Source: Candidatus Methanoplasma termitum
GTDB taxonomy: Archaea; Thermoplasmatota; Thermoplasmata; Methanomassiliicoccales; Methanomethylophilaceae
NCBI RefSeq assembly: GCF_000800805.1
Contig: NZ_CP010070.1
Span: 682,001-746,000 of the forward strand
DNA length: 64,000 nt
Direction of reading: 5' to 3'
Position numbers and translations under genes: made by a program. The notes under the pieces are model-generated. The model did no database searches and was not told the DNA's origin. It was given only the letters and a program-made list of their open reading frames with translations. Position 1 is the first letter of the stretch. Each line of letters starts with the position of its first letter. Below, piece after piece: positions 1 to 9,173 of this stretch.

Positions 1-40
1 CCATCTGACTTTCAAACGGAATGCCGGAATCCTCATGCAT
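1..40 (-). CDS. Possible start of a divergent gene, cut by the window edge
   Basis: A minus-strand ATG at 40 opens a frame reading MHEDSGIPFESQM and runs off the left edge. An AT-rich, TATA-like stretch lies about 26 nt upstream (roughly 62-71), the right distance for a leaderless archaeal start. The 'ESGIP' opening recalls the N-terminus of some archaeal radical SAM proteins, but 13 residues are too few to assign a family. A second ATG in another frame (36-34) cannot be excluded. Confidence 0.3.
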   Translation of the reverse strand, partial: MHEDSGIPFESQM

Positions 41-122
41 GGACAGCAATAATGGAAGGTAATTATAACTTTTATGTCTCTATTACATTATAGAGAAAAT
101 ATTTGAGAAGGGGCATGATTTT

Positions 123-138
123 AGAATGATTTCATTCT
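123..138. promoter_or_regulatory. Inverted repeat upstream of the Sel1 genes
   Basis: AGAATG-ATTT-CATTCT is a perfect 6-bp-arm palindrome with a 4-nt loop, about 50 nt before the first Sel1 start codon and just upstream of an AT-rich stretch (near 152-162) that could be the TATA box. The position fits an operator, but no regulator is known. Confidence 0.3.
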
Positions 139-185
139 GGAAATGGTCACTAAAATGATAAATACATTCGACATATGGAGTAATC

Positions 186-1652
186 ATGCCCTCGGAAAGG
201 TATGACGGCAGTTTTTCAGAAGCACGTTCGCACATGGACTGCGCATCGTCGAGATACGATCTGAATAAAGCAGCTGAAATGCTTGAGAGGTTGTCCTCCG
301 AAGGCAACGGCGCAGCTCAATACCTTTTTTCCCTTTTCTTATTGACGGGGACATCTGTTCTGAAGGATAACGTAACGGCAACGGACCTGCTGGTCCTTTC
401 TGCGGCGTCCGGAAATGAGGATGCGATCATACTGAAGGACGAGATCGATAAAAACGTCAACGCCGCTGAACTCGACAAACTCATTTCACTTAAATTAAGG
501 GGTGAACAGAGGAACACAGATGCATGCAGGGAGCTGTTCGATATCTACACCGAAGGAAGACCCCCCGCGAAGAAGAACCACCGCGTTGCGATAAAATGGT
601 ACACTATCTGCGCAGAAGAGGATGATGTATTCGCACAGAACACAGTAGGATTCATGTATCTGATGGGGAAGGGCGTCAGCAAAGACAAAGATAAAGCTGT
701 GTTCTGGCTGAAAAAAGCGGCTGAGAACGGCAGTGCCGATGCTATGTACCACATGGGGGAAATGTACGAGACGGGGCTTTGCTTTACCGAACCAGATATC
801 AAGCAGGCGCTTATATGGTATCAGCTCGCCGCGGAAGCCGGCAGCGCAGATGCCCAATATTCTCTCGCTGCCATTCACTCTGTCCAAAAAACAAGACAAT
901 TCGACCCCGCAAAGACCGTTCACTATCTTGAAAAAGCCTCTGCACAGGGACACGGTGAGGCACAATATCAGCTGGGAATGATGTATGCCTACGGCAACGG
1001 TGTGAAACGGAATGAAGAAAAGGCCGTGAGTCTACTGGAAGCCTCTTGCAGGTCCGGATTCCAACAGGCGATGGTAGATTATGCGAACATGAGATTCGAG
1101 GGAGATGTCCTGAAGAGGGACCCTGCGATCGCCGCCGAATGGTTTGAGAAGGCGGCCGCATCATGCAACGGTTACGCACAATACGCTCTTGCCGTTATGT
1201 ATGGGAACGGAGATTACTACAATAAAGACGATAAAATGGCCGTCAAATACTTCACCGAGGCTGCGGAGATGGGGGAGGTCAACTCTCAATACAGCCTCGG
1301 CTGTTTCTACTATGAAGGGAGGGGAGTGGAAAAAAGCGAGAAGGATGCCGCACTGTGGTTGGGGCAGGCTGCTGAACAAGGACACCCGGGCGCAAAAGCA
1401 TTCCTCGGAATGCTTACGATCAACGGCAGAGGTGTGGAACAGGATATTGACGAGGGCATGAGGCTTTTGAACGAATCCGCAGATTACGGATACTTCGAAG
1501 GACAATTTTACCTCGGAAAGATCTATATGGAAGGCAAGATCGTAAAGAGAAACATACCGCGTGCGAAAAAATATCTTTCGATGGCGGCAAAACAAGGAGA
1601 TCCGGATGCGAAAAAACTCCTTGAAAAAATAAAAACTGAGAGGATGCATTGA
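186..1652 (+). CDS. Sel1-like repeat protein (488 aa)
   Basis: The protein is built almost entirely of about eleven Sel1-like (SLR/TPR-type) repeats of about 36 residues, with the usual pattern AxxxLGxMYxxGxGVxxDxxKAxxWxxKAAExG repeating from about residue 45 to the end. Such solenoids serve as protein-protein interaction scaffolds. No signal peptide or membrane segment is visible, so it is probably cytoplasmic. The start has a GGAG Shine-Dalgarno about 6 nt upstream. It is the first of three consecutive Sel1 genes, with only 1 nt to the next one, so they are probably co-transcribed. The partner protein is unknown. Sel1 families are expanded in some gut-associated methanogens (established knowledge), but a host-interaction role here is inference. 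Confidence 0.9.
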   Translation: MPSERYDGSFSEARSHMDCASSRYDLNKAAEMLERLSSEGNGAAQYLFSLFLLTGTSVLKDNVTATDLLVLSAASGNEDAIILKDEIDKNVNAAELDKLISLKLRGEQRNTDACRELFDIYTEGRPPAKKNHRVAIKWYTICAEEDDVFAQNTVGFMYLMGKGVSKDKDKAVFWLKKAAENGSADAMYHMGEMYETGLCFTEPDIKQALIWYQLAAEAGSADAQYSLAAIHSVQKTRQFDPAKTVHYLEKASAQGHGEAQYQLGMMYAYGNGVKRNEEKAVSLLEASCRSGFQQAMVDYANMRFEGDVLKRDPAIAAEWFEKAAASCNGYAQYALAVMYGNGDYYNKDDKMAVKYFTEAAEMGEVNSQYSLGCFYYEGRGVEKSEKDAALWLGQAAEQGHPGAKAFLGMLTINGRGVEQDIDEGMRLLNESADYGYFEGQFYLGKIYMEGKIVKRNIPRAKKYLSMAAKQGDPDAKKLLEKIKTERMH

Positions 1653-1653
1653 T

Positions 1654-2766
1654 ATGCCCGGAAGGAACACGAATGACCTGACCATATTTCAGGATGCTGA
1701 AAGGGGAGACCCGTATGCAAGGCTTGGTCTGGCCTATATGTACCACCATGGGAAGAACATCGACCCCGATTCGGACCTTGCTGTCAAATGGTACATAAAA
1801 TCATCCAATTCCGGATGCTCACGGGCAAAATGGGAGTTAGCGAAAATATTCAGAGACGGAACGATAGCCGAGAGAGATAATGAAAAATTCATTAAGTATC
1901 TGAAAGCGGCGGCGGAATCGGGGGTTCCGGAAGCAAAGGTCGAACTGGGTATCGCCCATCTTATCGGCGACCATGTGGAAATAAATGAGGAACGCGCATT
2001 CCAATGGATCAATTCCGCAGCGCGTCAAGACAATCTGATGGGACAATTCATATTGGGTTACATGTATGGGAACGGAATCGGCGTTGACCGTGACCTATCC
2101 AAACGTGAAGAATGGTATACAAAGATCGGTCTCCGGGGGAACGGTGAGCTGTTCTATTGGATCGGCAGGAATTTCGAATACGGTCTGCTGAATATCAAGA
2201 CAGATCCCTACGAAGCGGGCAGATGGTATAAGATGGGGGCCGATATGGGGCACGAGAAATGCATCTTATGCTGGCGTGCCGTGCTTTCGGCCCTTGACGG
2301 CGGTGCACGCGACTCTCTTGAGGAAAGAGAAGCAAGAATTATGAACACAGGCGTTGAAAAAGAAAAGCTTGTCAGAGAACAGGCACTCGTCACCGCAGAC
2401 AGATTCTTTGAAGAGGGTGACGATGAGAAAGCGTTTTCCTTCTACAGAATGGCGGCAGACCTCGGAAATCCGGATGCGCTGTTCACATTAGCAATGCTGT
2501 ACCATACGGGAATACACGTGAAAAGGAATGATAATACAGCCATCGCGTTGTTGACAAAAGCATCATTAGTGGATTCTGAAGACGCGCAATTCATGCTCGG
2601 CATGTTATATGAAGAAGGGAGAGGCGTCAAGAAGGACAAAGAAGAAGCCATAAAATATTATACAAAGGCGGCAGCCAACGGATACTTGGCAGCCTATTAC
2701 CGGCTCAGCCTCTATATGGACAATCCCGAGATACATGTCAGAAACTCGGTAGCGGTCATGAGGTGA
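1654..2766 (+). CDS. Sel1-like repeat protein (370 aa)
   Basis: This is a second Sel1-repeat protein. Repeats are clear at about residues 20-190 and 245-355 (for example LGYMYGNGIGV and LGMLYEEGRGVKKDKEEAI). A less regular charged linker near residues 205-235 separates the two blocks. No signal peptide is seen. It starts 1 nt after the stop of the preceding Sel1 gene and ends 4 nt before the next, implying translational coupling. The function is presumably scaffolding; no enzyme motif is present. Confidence 0.88.
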   Translation: MPGRNTNDLTIFQDAERGDPYARLGLAYMYHHGKNIDPDSDLAVKWYIKSSNSGCSRAKWELAKIFRDGTIAERDNEKFIKYLKAAAESGVPEAKVELGIAHLIGDHVEINEERAFQWINSAARQDNLMGQFILGYMYGNGIGVDRDLSKREEWYTKIGLRGNGELFYWIGRNFEYGLLNIKTDPYEAGRWYKMGADMGHEKCILCWRAVLSALDGGARDSLEEREARIMNTGVEKEKLVREQALVTADRFFEEGDDEKAFSFYRMAADLGNPDALFTLAMLYHTGIHVKRNDNTAIALLTKASLVDSEDAQFMLGMLYEEGRGVKKDKEEAIKYYTKAAANGYLAAYYRLSLYMDNPEIHVRNSVAVMR

Positions 2767-2770
2767 GCGC

Positions 2771-3499
2771 ATGGGATTCAAAGAAGTGATGGATGCCGCT
2801 TCGGGAGGCGATCCTCATGCGCAGAATGCACTGGGTTACATTTATTTTGATGGCAACGGCGTGCAGAAGGATCTCGACAAAGCGTTCATGTGGTTCCGGT
2901 TGTCTGCTAGGCAGGGCGATCCGGAAGGACAATGCAACATGGGTTATATGCTCACCCACGGATACGGTGCGAACCAGGATGTCGAGAAGGCGTTCGGGCT
3001 GTACAAGAAGTCGGCAGAACAGGAGTATACCAGAGCTCAATTCAACCTCGCCCACATGTATTCGGAGGGTCTCGGTACCGAGCAGGATTGGAACGAGGCC
3101 CTGAAATGGTATACGAAGGCTGCTGAGAACGGCAGCATGGCCGCGTACTACAGAATAGGCGTTATGAAAGAGGAAGGCAGAGGCATACCGTCGGACGAGA
3201 CGGAAGCTATTAAGATCTATTCCAAATGTGTTGAACACGGGCACCAAAAAGCTATGTTCAGGCTCGGAATGATGATATTCGAAGGTAGAGGATTGAAAAA
3301 GGACCCAGACAAAGCGGCAAAGCTGTTGATAAAAGCGGCAGATGACGGAAACCCCGAAGCGATGCTGCAACTTGGAAAGATGTCGCTGAGCGGGGAGGGG
3401 ATGGTAAAGAGCAGCAGCAACGCCATGAAGTGGTTCAGGAAAGCTGCCGCAAGAGGTAATGAAGAAGCAAAAAACATTATCGGGGATACGTCGCCCTGA
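2771..3499 (+). CDS. Sel1-like repeat protein (242 aa)
   Basis: This third member of the tandem set has about six regular Sel1 repeats spanning nearly the whole chain (for example ALGYIYFDGNGVQKDLDKA). It is the most regular of the three and lacks extra domains. It begins 4 nt after the previous stop. The three proteins share repeat style but are not close copies, so the array probably arose by old duplication followed by divergence. Confidence 0.88.
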   Translation: MGFKEVMDAASGGDPHAQNALGYIYFDGNGVQKDLDKAFMWFRLSARQGDPEGQCNMGYMLTHGYGANQDVEKAFGLYKKSAEQEYTRAQFNLAHMYSEGLGTEQDWNEALKWYTKAAENGSMAAYYRIGVMKEEGRGIPSDETEAIKIYSKCVEHGHQKAMFRLGMMIFEGRGLKKDPDKAAKLLIKAADDGNPEAMLQLGKMSLSGEGMVKSSSNAMKWFRKAAARGNEEAKNIIGDTSP

Positions 3500-3531
3500 C
3501 ATATTGGTCTCGAGAGTAACGAAGTGTTTTT

Positions 3532-4307
3532 ATGAATAAAGTGGCGGCCATAACTGGAACAACAAGCGGCATCGGATATGCTTTATGCGAGAGATTCGCA
3601 AAGGAAAAAACAGACATCATACTGATATCCAGAAACAAAGAGAAGCTGATGAAACAACAGGAAGACCTTCAACAAAAATATGGGATCAAGGTGTGGTCCA
3701 TCCAACAAGATCTTGGGCAGGCGGGTTCGGCGCAGACCGTCTTTCAAAGACTGTGCGAATTGAATGTCAGCGTCGACTATCTAGTCAACAATGCCGGATT
3801 CGACGTGTCCGGAAGGTTTGTTGACACAGATATCGAAAAAGAAAAGAAATGATACAGCTGAACGTCGTCTTTATCACAGAATTCACCAAATTGATCCTTC
3901 CTGGAATGGTAGAGAGGAAGAGCGGCAGGATATTGTTCTTGGGATCGATGGTGGCATATGCTCCGTGTGCCTTGAACGCCGTATATTCGGCATCGAAAGC
4001 ATACGTCCTTTTCTTTTCAAGAGCGATAAGGACCGAACTGAAAGGTACCGGCGTCAGTGTGACAGTCCTTTGCCCCGGAGCGACGGAAACAAACTTCGCA
4101 AAGAGATCCGGCCTGGTGGGGACTCAGGCTTTCAGCAAACATGTCATGAGTGCCGAAATGGTTGCGGATGCGGGGTATGAAAGTATGATGAAGGGTAGAA
4201 TAAAACACACTCCGGGGCTGTACAATAAACTCTTGGCATTCTCATCGAGGATCCTTCCCGCATCCTTCGTTGACGGATATACAATGAGGATCTTCTCGAA
4301 AAAATGA
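3532..4307 (+). pseudogene. Short-chain dehydrogenase/reductase, frameshifted
   Basis: Two overlapping frames together make one classical SDR of about 258 aa. The first (3532-3852) has the Rossmann start with TGTTSGIG and the NNAG motif. The second (3849-4307) continues with MIQLNVV, the catalytic Ser region and YSASK (YxxxK). They overlap by 4 nt (ATGA) in an A-rich run around 3837-3849, and adding one base there restores a continuous SDR. This looks like loss of one A, either a real disruption or a sequencing/assembly error. The run is a poor match to a known -1 slippery heptamer, so programmed frameshifting is less likely. Substrate unknown. Confidence 0.8.
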
Positions 4308-4313
4308 CCGGTC

Positions 4314-5030
4314 TCACTGGCTTTTCTTGAATTCGGCCGGTGTGCCCATTGAGAACTTACCGCCTGCCGCCAATTCGAAGTGAAGTTTGGTTATACCAAG
4401 GTCGATCATTGTCAGATTCCCCTCCGGTATATGAACGGAGAGTTTTCCGTCAGAATAACTGAATCTGGCCTTTTGACTGTTCATTGCGGTCGGTGCGAAC
4501 TGGACTGCCTTCATTGCCGACTCTATCCATTCCGGTACCTCCTTGTTCCCGCCGAGGAATTCGGATATGCTTTTTGTTTTGCGGTGCGGAGCGTTCGGGA
4601 CCTTTGTCGAAATGCCCATGCCTTCTTCACCGTATCCGATGGAAATAACGCATACAACAGTCTCGTCGTCCTTTGTATCCAGGGATTTGCTCCTTTTATT
4701 GAAGCCGGCCACCCAGCATGTGCCCAGTCCGTGATAAGTTGCCTCGAGCACTACTCTCTCCCCGTAATATCCGCACTTCTCTTTCAGATCCGGATCATTG
4801 GTCTTTCCTTTGACCACTATTGCAGATCGGACATTCTTGAAGTTTATTGTAAGGATGGATTTGAAGGAGTCAAAATTCTCTACGAACTCCATTGTAAGCC
4901 CGGAGATCTCGTTAAGTTCGGAGATCGATTTCTCAAGGAGTTCGATCTTTTTCTCTTCTATCCTCTTGTCAAGGTACTTTCTTACAGATGTCCGCCTCCA
5001 TATCGCATCGTAAAGGTCTTTGTCGTACAT
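4314..5030 (-). CDS. Nitroreductase-fold flavoprotein
   Basis: This 238-aa protein has two halves of the nitroreductase fold. The N-terminal RRTSVRKY is typical of the FMN phosphate-binding segment, and the C-terminal half has APTAMNSQ, another FMN-binding signature. It resembles the putative TM-nitroreductase family (single-chain, duplicated fold), which reduces unknown substrates with NAD(P)H and FMN. The start has a strong GAGGGG Shine-Dalgarno. It lies 11 nt downstream of the clamp-loader gene on the same strand, probably in one transcript, with no obvious functional link. Confidence 0.82.
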   Translation of the reverse strand: MYDKDLYDAIWRRTSVRKYLDKRIEEKKIELLEKSISELNEISGLTMEFVENFDSFKSILTINFKNVRSAIVVKGKTNDPDLKEKCGYYGERVVLEATYHGLGTCWVAGFNKRSKSLDTKDDETVVCVISIGYGEEGMGISTKVPNAPHRKTKSISEFLGGNKEVPEWIESAMKAVQFAPTAMNSQKARFSYSDGKLSVHIPEGNLTMIDLGITKLHFELAAGGKFSMGTPAEFKKSQ

Positions 5031-5041
5031 TGTTCCCCTCT

Positions 5042-6001
5042 TTATCTCTTATTTCCGCCCATCATCACCAGGTATGCCAGCAAGGCTTCGAGCTGTATCC
5101 TCTCGTTGCTTCCCTCTACGATCCTGAACTCGATCTCTCCGGTCTTGTCGATCAGCCTGACCTTCTCGGAATCGGTTATGCTGAGGTCATAGAATGATGT
5201 GTGTATCTGCTTGATAACGTCCTGTCCGGAAAGGCCGTACGATATCATGATGTTATCAAGCATATCTCTGGCACCGATGAAATTCCCCGCTAATGCCGTC
5301 TCCATCATTTTCTTTATTTCTTCGGGCTTTGCCATTCCCGTTGTCTGATAGATAACATCCATTGTGATCTGCTTTCCTAAAGAGGCTGCGACCTGAAGCG
5401 AGTTCACCGCACGCCTCATATCTCCTCTTGCAACGTGGACCAGTCCCTCTAAAGCATCACTGTCTATCTTCACTTTCTCTTTTTCGACTATCTTCTTTAG
5501 ATAATTCTCGATGTCCTCTTTTTGAAGAGGACTGAACCTGAACACCGCACATCTTGATTGGATGGGGTCGATGATCTTAGACGAATAGTTGCATGAGAAA
5601 ACGAACCTGCACACTTTTGAGAACTTCTCCATCGTCCTTCTGAGGGCCGCTTGTGCGTCCGATGTCAGATTATCTGCCTCGTCGAGGAATATTATCTTGA
5701 ATTCAGCTTTTCCGAGAGGTGCGGTCCTGGCGACCTCTTTGATCTTTCCCCTTACAACATCTATCCCCCTTTCGTCCGAGGCATTCAATTCGACGAAATT
5801 CCCTTTCCATTCGTCACCGAATAACCCTCTTGCCAATGCGATGGCGCATGTTGTCTTCCCGGTGCCTGCCGGGCCGGCGAACATAAGGTGGGGCATATTG
5901 CCTGACGAGACGTAAGCTTTGAGCCTCTCGGTGATATGTTTTTGACCAACTACTTCGTCAAGGTCCTTCGGCCTGTATCTCTCGGTCCAAATCTCGTTCA
6001 T
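5042..6001 (-). CDS. rfcS: Replication factor C small subunit (clamp loader)
   Basis: This AAA+ clamp-loader ATPase of 319 aa loads PCNA onto primed DNA. It has the RFC N-terminal WTERYRPK, Walker A GPAGTGKTT near residue 43, Walker B FLDEAD, sensor-1 SCN and the SRC arginine-finger motif. The start at 6001 (MNEIWTERYRPK) matches the family N-terminus; the frame extends 22 codons further upstream but that part is not RFC-like. No large subunit is in the window. The nitroreductase-like gene follows immediately. Confidence 0.96.
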   Translation of the reverse strand: MNEIWTERYRPKDLDEVVGQKHITERLKAYVSSGNMPHLMFAGPAGTGKTTCAIALARGLFGDEWKGNFVELNASDERGIDVVRGKIKEVARTAPLGKAEFKIIFLDEADNLTSDAQAALRRTMEKFSKVCRFVFSCNYSSKIIDPIQSRCAVFRFSPLQKEDIENYLKKIVEKEKVKIDSDALEGLVHVARGDMRRAVNSLQVAASLGKQITMDVIYQTTGMAKPEEIKKMMETALAGNFIGARDMLDNIMISYGLSGQDVIKQIHTSFYDLSITDSEKVRLIDKTGEIEFRIVEGSNERIQLEALLAYLVMMGGNKR

Positions 6002-6101
6002 GGCTAACGGCTCTCCATGGCATATGTGTATGATAAAAGTTTTCTGAAAAATGATTGCCGATAACAAGATTAATTATGAGCTCGGTCATTTCGAACATCA
6101 T

Positions 6102-7064
6102 ATGAAAGTCTACGATGCCTATAAACTGGCGATAGAGACAGGGATCAAGAACGACCCGAGACCGAAAGAAGAGGTCAATATTGTCTTGAAGAATGCCAAA
6201 GAAGAGTATGACAAGCTTCCCAAGAACAAAAAAGAATATTTTGACAAAGAGAAACTCTGGAACCCATATTCCGACTCCAGGCTCTCCTGGGGCGAAGAAT
6301 TGGCAAAAGAAACGGAAGCGGAGAGATTCATCTGGGGCATTGACATCGGTACCGGAGAGATCATGCTTGCCGACCGTCTGAAAGAGAAGGGTCAGAAGAT
6401 ATCGGCCGTGGTCGCACATCATCCAACGGGCATGTCTAGGACCCCTTTCCCGGAAGTAATGTGGATGCAGACGGATATGTTCCACGATGTCGGGATACCG
6501 ATCAATATTACCGAAGGGTTGATAAAAACGAGGATGGACGAGGTCTCGAGGAATGTCATGGGCTCAAACTACAACCAGCCCGTGGATGCCGCCAGGCTTT
6601 TGGACATACTGATGTTCAATATCCATTCTCCCGCAGACAACATGGTGCAGCTTTACCTTGAAGATCTCATAGAGAAGGCCGAACCGAAATATCTGGAGGA
6701 TATTATCGACCTTCTTATGACCGAACCCGAGTTCAAACTGGCTTCGAAATACAACGACCCGCCGAAGATAATGGTCGGAAACAAAAAGAGCCGCTGCGGA
6801 AAGGTAATAGCGAAAATGACGGGCGGAACATCCGGCCCGAAGGAGATGTATGAAAAACTCGCTCAGGCCGGGGTCGGTACTGTTGTGGGGATGCACTTCC
6901 CGGAGAATCATCTGGAAGAGGCAAAGAAACAGAACATCAACATGATCATCTCGGGCCACATGGCTTCCGACTCACTGGGAATAAACAGAATATGCGATGT
7001 CTGGGAGAAGAAAGGCATCGAAGTCATCGGCTGCGGCGGATTCATGAGGTTCAGCAGGAATTAA
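6102..7064 (+). CDS. NIF3-like (NGG1p-interacting factor 3 family) protein
   Basis: This is an archaeal NIF3-family protein of about 320 aa. Members are probable metal-dependent proteins of unclear biochemical role, proposed to be hydrolases or cyclohydrolase-like. Visible features are a VVAHHPTG segment with the paired His expected to bind metal, the central MTGGTSGP stretch and a C-terminal SGHMASDSLG. I prefer the ATG at 6102 (MKVYDAYKLA) because the family usually begins there. An in-frame ATG at 6051 would add 17 unconserved residues. It heads a plus-strand run with Cdc6 (2-nt gap) and TtuA. Confidence 0.85.
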   Translation: MKVYDAYKLAIETGIKNDPRPKEEVNIVLKNAKEEYDKLPKNKKEYFDKEKLWNPYSDSRLSWGEELAKETEAERFIWGIDIGTGEIMLADRLKEKGQKISAVVAHHPTGMSRTPFPEVMWMQTDMFHDVGIPINITEGLIKTRMDEVSRNVMGSNYNQPVDAARLLDILMFNIHSPADNMVQLYLEDLIEKAEPKYLEDIIDLLMTEPEFKLASKYNDPPKIMVGNKKSRCGKVIAKMTGGTSGPKEMYEKLAQAGVGTVVGMHFPENHLEEAKKQNINMIISGHMASDSLGINRICDVWEKKGIEVIGCGGFMRFSRN

Positions 7065-7066
7065 CG

Positions 7067-8248
7067 ATGTTCGACAGATCGTCTGCCGTAATAAGGGACG
7101 CCAAGAAACTGTCCTTCGAATATGTCCCCGAGAAATTGGTTCACAGGGAAGAGCAGATGCGCCGTCTCGAAACGCTTTTCAAACCAATGATAACGGATAA
7201 TCTGTCTTGTTCTGCCTTCCTGCACGGAGGCGTAGGGACCGGCAAAACCGCAACTGCGAAAAGGTTCTGTGAAGATGTGCTGAAATATTGCGCCGGTAAA
7301 AATAAACAGGTCGGCCTCATATTCATCAACTGCAGGATCAGGAACACCGAGCACGGAGTGTTGATACACCTTTTAAGATATTTTGACTCCGGATTCCCGG
7401 ACCGCGGGTTCTCCGTCGAAGAGATGCTCAGATCTTTGAAGAGACATATGGATGAGGGAAGCAGACCGTACGTTATCGTGCTGGATGAGGTGGACGTGCT
7501 CCTTAAGAACGGCACAAAGGACCTTATGTACCAGCTGACAAGATTCACCGACGAACTGCGCAACTCCTCGGTGTCTCTGATATTGATCTCACAGGAGGCT
7601 GTCGTCGAGATGCTGGACACCGCCTCTCTTTCCAGTTTCAAGCGGGCTAACGCCATCAAATTCGACAAATACACAAAGAACGAGCTGAAGGATATAGTTA
7701 TCTTGAGAGCAGAAGAGGCTCTTGTTCCTAACGCGATGAGTATAGATGTCGCAGACCTTTTGGCGGATATCGGAAAGGGGTTTGGTGACGCCCGCCTTGT
7801 GATAGAGATGTTGGAGAAGGCTGCGAACATCGCCGAAGAAAGGTCTGGCGGCAAGTTAATGGCGGATGATGTAAGATCTGCGAATGCGATGATCTACTCT
7901 AATGTGTCTGAGAACAAACTCGCAAATCTGGACACTAAAAGGAAGATCGCACTGCTGGCTATAGCGAGGGCAATAAAGGGAGAGCCGTATGTCAGCATAA
8001 CAAAGGTGGAAAAAACATACGAGGTCGTATGCGAGGAATACGGGCATCCTGCAAGAAAGCATACCCAATTCTGGACATATGTCCAGGATATGGAAAAGAT
8101 GAATCTTCTGGAAACAATGGTAAGAAGCGAACCGGACGGGGGCAGGACCACATATATTTCCCTTCCGGACATCCCGCCGAAAGAACTTGCAAAGAAATTA
8201 GAATATCTCCTTGAAACACCGGTTTCAGATGATTTTGTTGAGTTCTGA
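7067..8248 (+). CDS. cdc6: Cdc6/Orc1 family replication initiator
   Basis: This 393-aa AAA+ protein has Walker A GGVGTGKTATAKRF near residue 50, Walker B IVLDEVDVL, sensor residues and a C-terminal winged-helix segment (HPARKHTQFWTYVQDMEK). Family members bind origin recognition boxes and load MCM. The ATG at 7067 fits the family; the frame is open 25 codons upstream, but that part overlaps NIF3. It sits 2 nt after NIF3. No origin-like repeat cluster was recognised in the short flanks, so I cannot say whether an origin lies nearby. Confidence 0.93.
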   Translation: MFDRSSAVIRDAKKLSFEYVPEKLVHREEQMRRLETLFKPMITDNLSCSAFLHGGVGTGKTATAKRFCEDVLKYCAGKNKQVGLIFINCRIRNTEHGVLIHLLRYFDSGFPDRGFSVEEMLRSLKRHMDEGSRPYVIVLDEVDVLLKNGTKDLMYQLTRFTDELRNSSVSLILISQEAVVEMLDTASLSSFKRANAIKFDKYTKNELKDIVILRAEEALVPNAMSIDVADLLADIGKGFGDARLVIEMLEKAANIAEERSGGKLMADDVRSANAMIYSNVSENKLANLDTKRKIALLAIARAIKGEPYVSITKVEKTYEVVCEEYGHPARKHTQFWTYVQDMEKMNLLETMVRSEPDGGRTTYISLPDIPPKELAKKLEYLLETPVSDDFVEF

Positions 8249-8252
8249 TAGA

Positions 8253-9173
8253 ATGAAATGCGATCTTTGTTCACACGAGGCAGTAACTTTGATAAGATAT
8301 AACGGGTCCCACCTATGCGGCGAACATTTTACGTCCTACGTAGAAAAACGGGTGAAGAAAGAAATCCGCAAACAGATCGATGTGAACTCGGGAGACACGA
8401 TCGCCGTCGCAGTGTCCGGAGGAAAGGACAGCATGGTGACGCTCCATATCCTCGACATGGTCTTCGGAGAAAGAAGGGACATTTCTCTTTGTGCGATAAC
8501 CATCGACGAGGGCATCGCTGGATACAGACCGCCTAGCATCGATATCGTCAAAGATTTCTGCAGGGAACGCGGCATCACCTCCTATATAAGAGCCTTCTCC
8601 GAGATGGAAATGAGCATGGATATGATCGCCGGGGTCACCGGAGATAGCAGCCCCTGCACATATTGCGGTGTCTTCAGAAGAAAGCTGATGAACGACCAGG
8701 CCAGAAAGGTCGGCGCCAAGTACCTTGCCACGGGACATAACCTTGATGATATGGCGCAGTCGGTAATGATGAACATCGTAAGGGGAGATGTTGAACGTTT
8801 GGCCAGACTCGGACCGCATACAAAAGTGCAGCCCGGATTGATACCGAGGTTCCTCCCCCTGAGGATGATACCTGAGAAAGAATCCCTTCTGTATGCGATT
8901 GTCTCCGGGATACCTTTCTGGGACGGAGAGTGTCCATATTACATGGACGCGTTGAGGAATCAATACAGGGACGTTGTGGATCAACTTGAGGACAGATCTC
9001 CGGGTTCGAAATTCAGCATCCTTTCTTCATACGATACTTTGAAACCTATGCTGACAGAACATTTTCCGCCCTCCGGGTTACATGCATGCTCCTGCGGCGA
9101 GCCCACTCTCGGTGAAAAGTGTAAAGCGTGCGAGTTCCAGTCCGTGCTCGGTAAAAGGATCAGATATCTCTGA
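8253..9173 (+). CDS. ttuA: TtuA/Ncs6-family tRNA thiolation enzyme
   Basis: This 306-aa PP-loop ATPase probably makes 2-thiouridine (or a related thiolation) in tRNA. It has an N-terminal zinc finger (CDLC...CGEH), the PP-loop SGGKDS near residue 53, a CTYCG motif contributing the Fe-S/catalytic cysteine, the LATGHNLDD motif and a C-terminal CSCG...CKAC zinc finger. The start at 8253 (MKCDLC), 4 nt after the Cdc6 stop, fits the family. Its sulfur donor in archaea is a ubiquitin-like protein, and a candidate lies at 20720-20914. Its 3' end overlaps the convergent radical SAM gene by 14 nt. Confidence 0.92.
   Translation: MKCDLCSHEAVTLIRYNGSHLCGEHFTSYVEKRVKKEIRKQIDVNSGDTIAVAVSGGKDSMVTLHILDMVFGERRDISLCAITIDEGIAGYRPPSIDIVKDFCRERGITSYIRAFSEMEMSMDMIAGVTGDSSPCTYCGVFRRKLMNDQARKVGAKYLATGHNLDDMAQSVMMNIVRGDVERLARLGPHTKVQPGLIPRFLPLRMIPEKESLLYAIVSGIPFWDGECPYYMDALRNQYRDVVDQLEDRSPGSKFSILSSYDTLKPMLTEHFPPSGLHACSCGEPTLGEKCKACEFQSVLGKRIRYL

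Noticed and set aside
2756-3502. 248-aa minus-strand frame opposite the third Sel1 gene
   Set aside because: A shadow of the Sel1 coding frame; its sequence has no recognisable domain and the plus-strand repeats are clear.
3837-3852. Programmed -1 frameshifting in the SDR gene
   Set aside because: The A-rich stretch is not a good X-XXY-YYZ slippery heptamer in the required frame and SDRs are not known to use recoding; a base loss is simpler.
4380-5192. 270-aa plus-strand frame opposite the nitroreductase gene
   Set aside because: Antisense of a well-supported flavoprotein gene and the end of rfcS, with no family resemblance.
7067-8248. Replication origin beside cdc6
   Set aside because: The gene is embedded in a plus-strand run with 2- and 4-nt gaps, leaving no AT-rich spacer or origin-box repeats.
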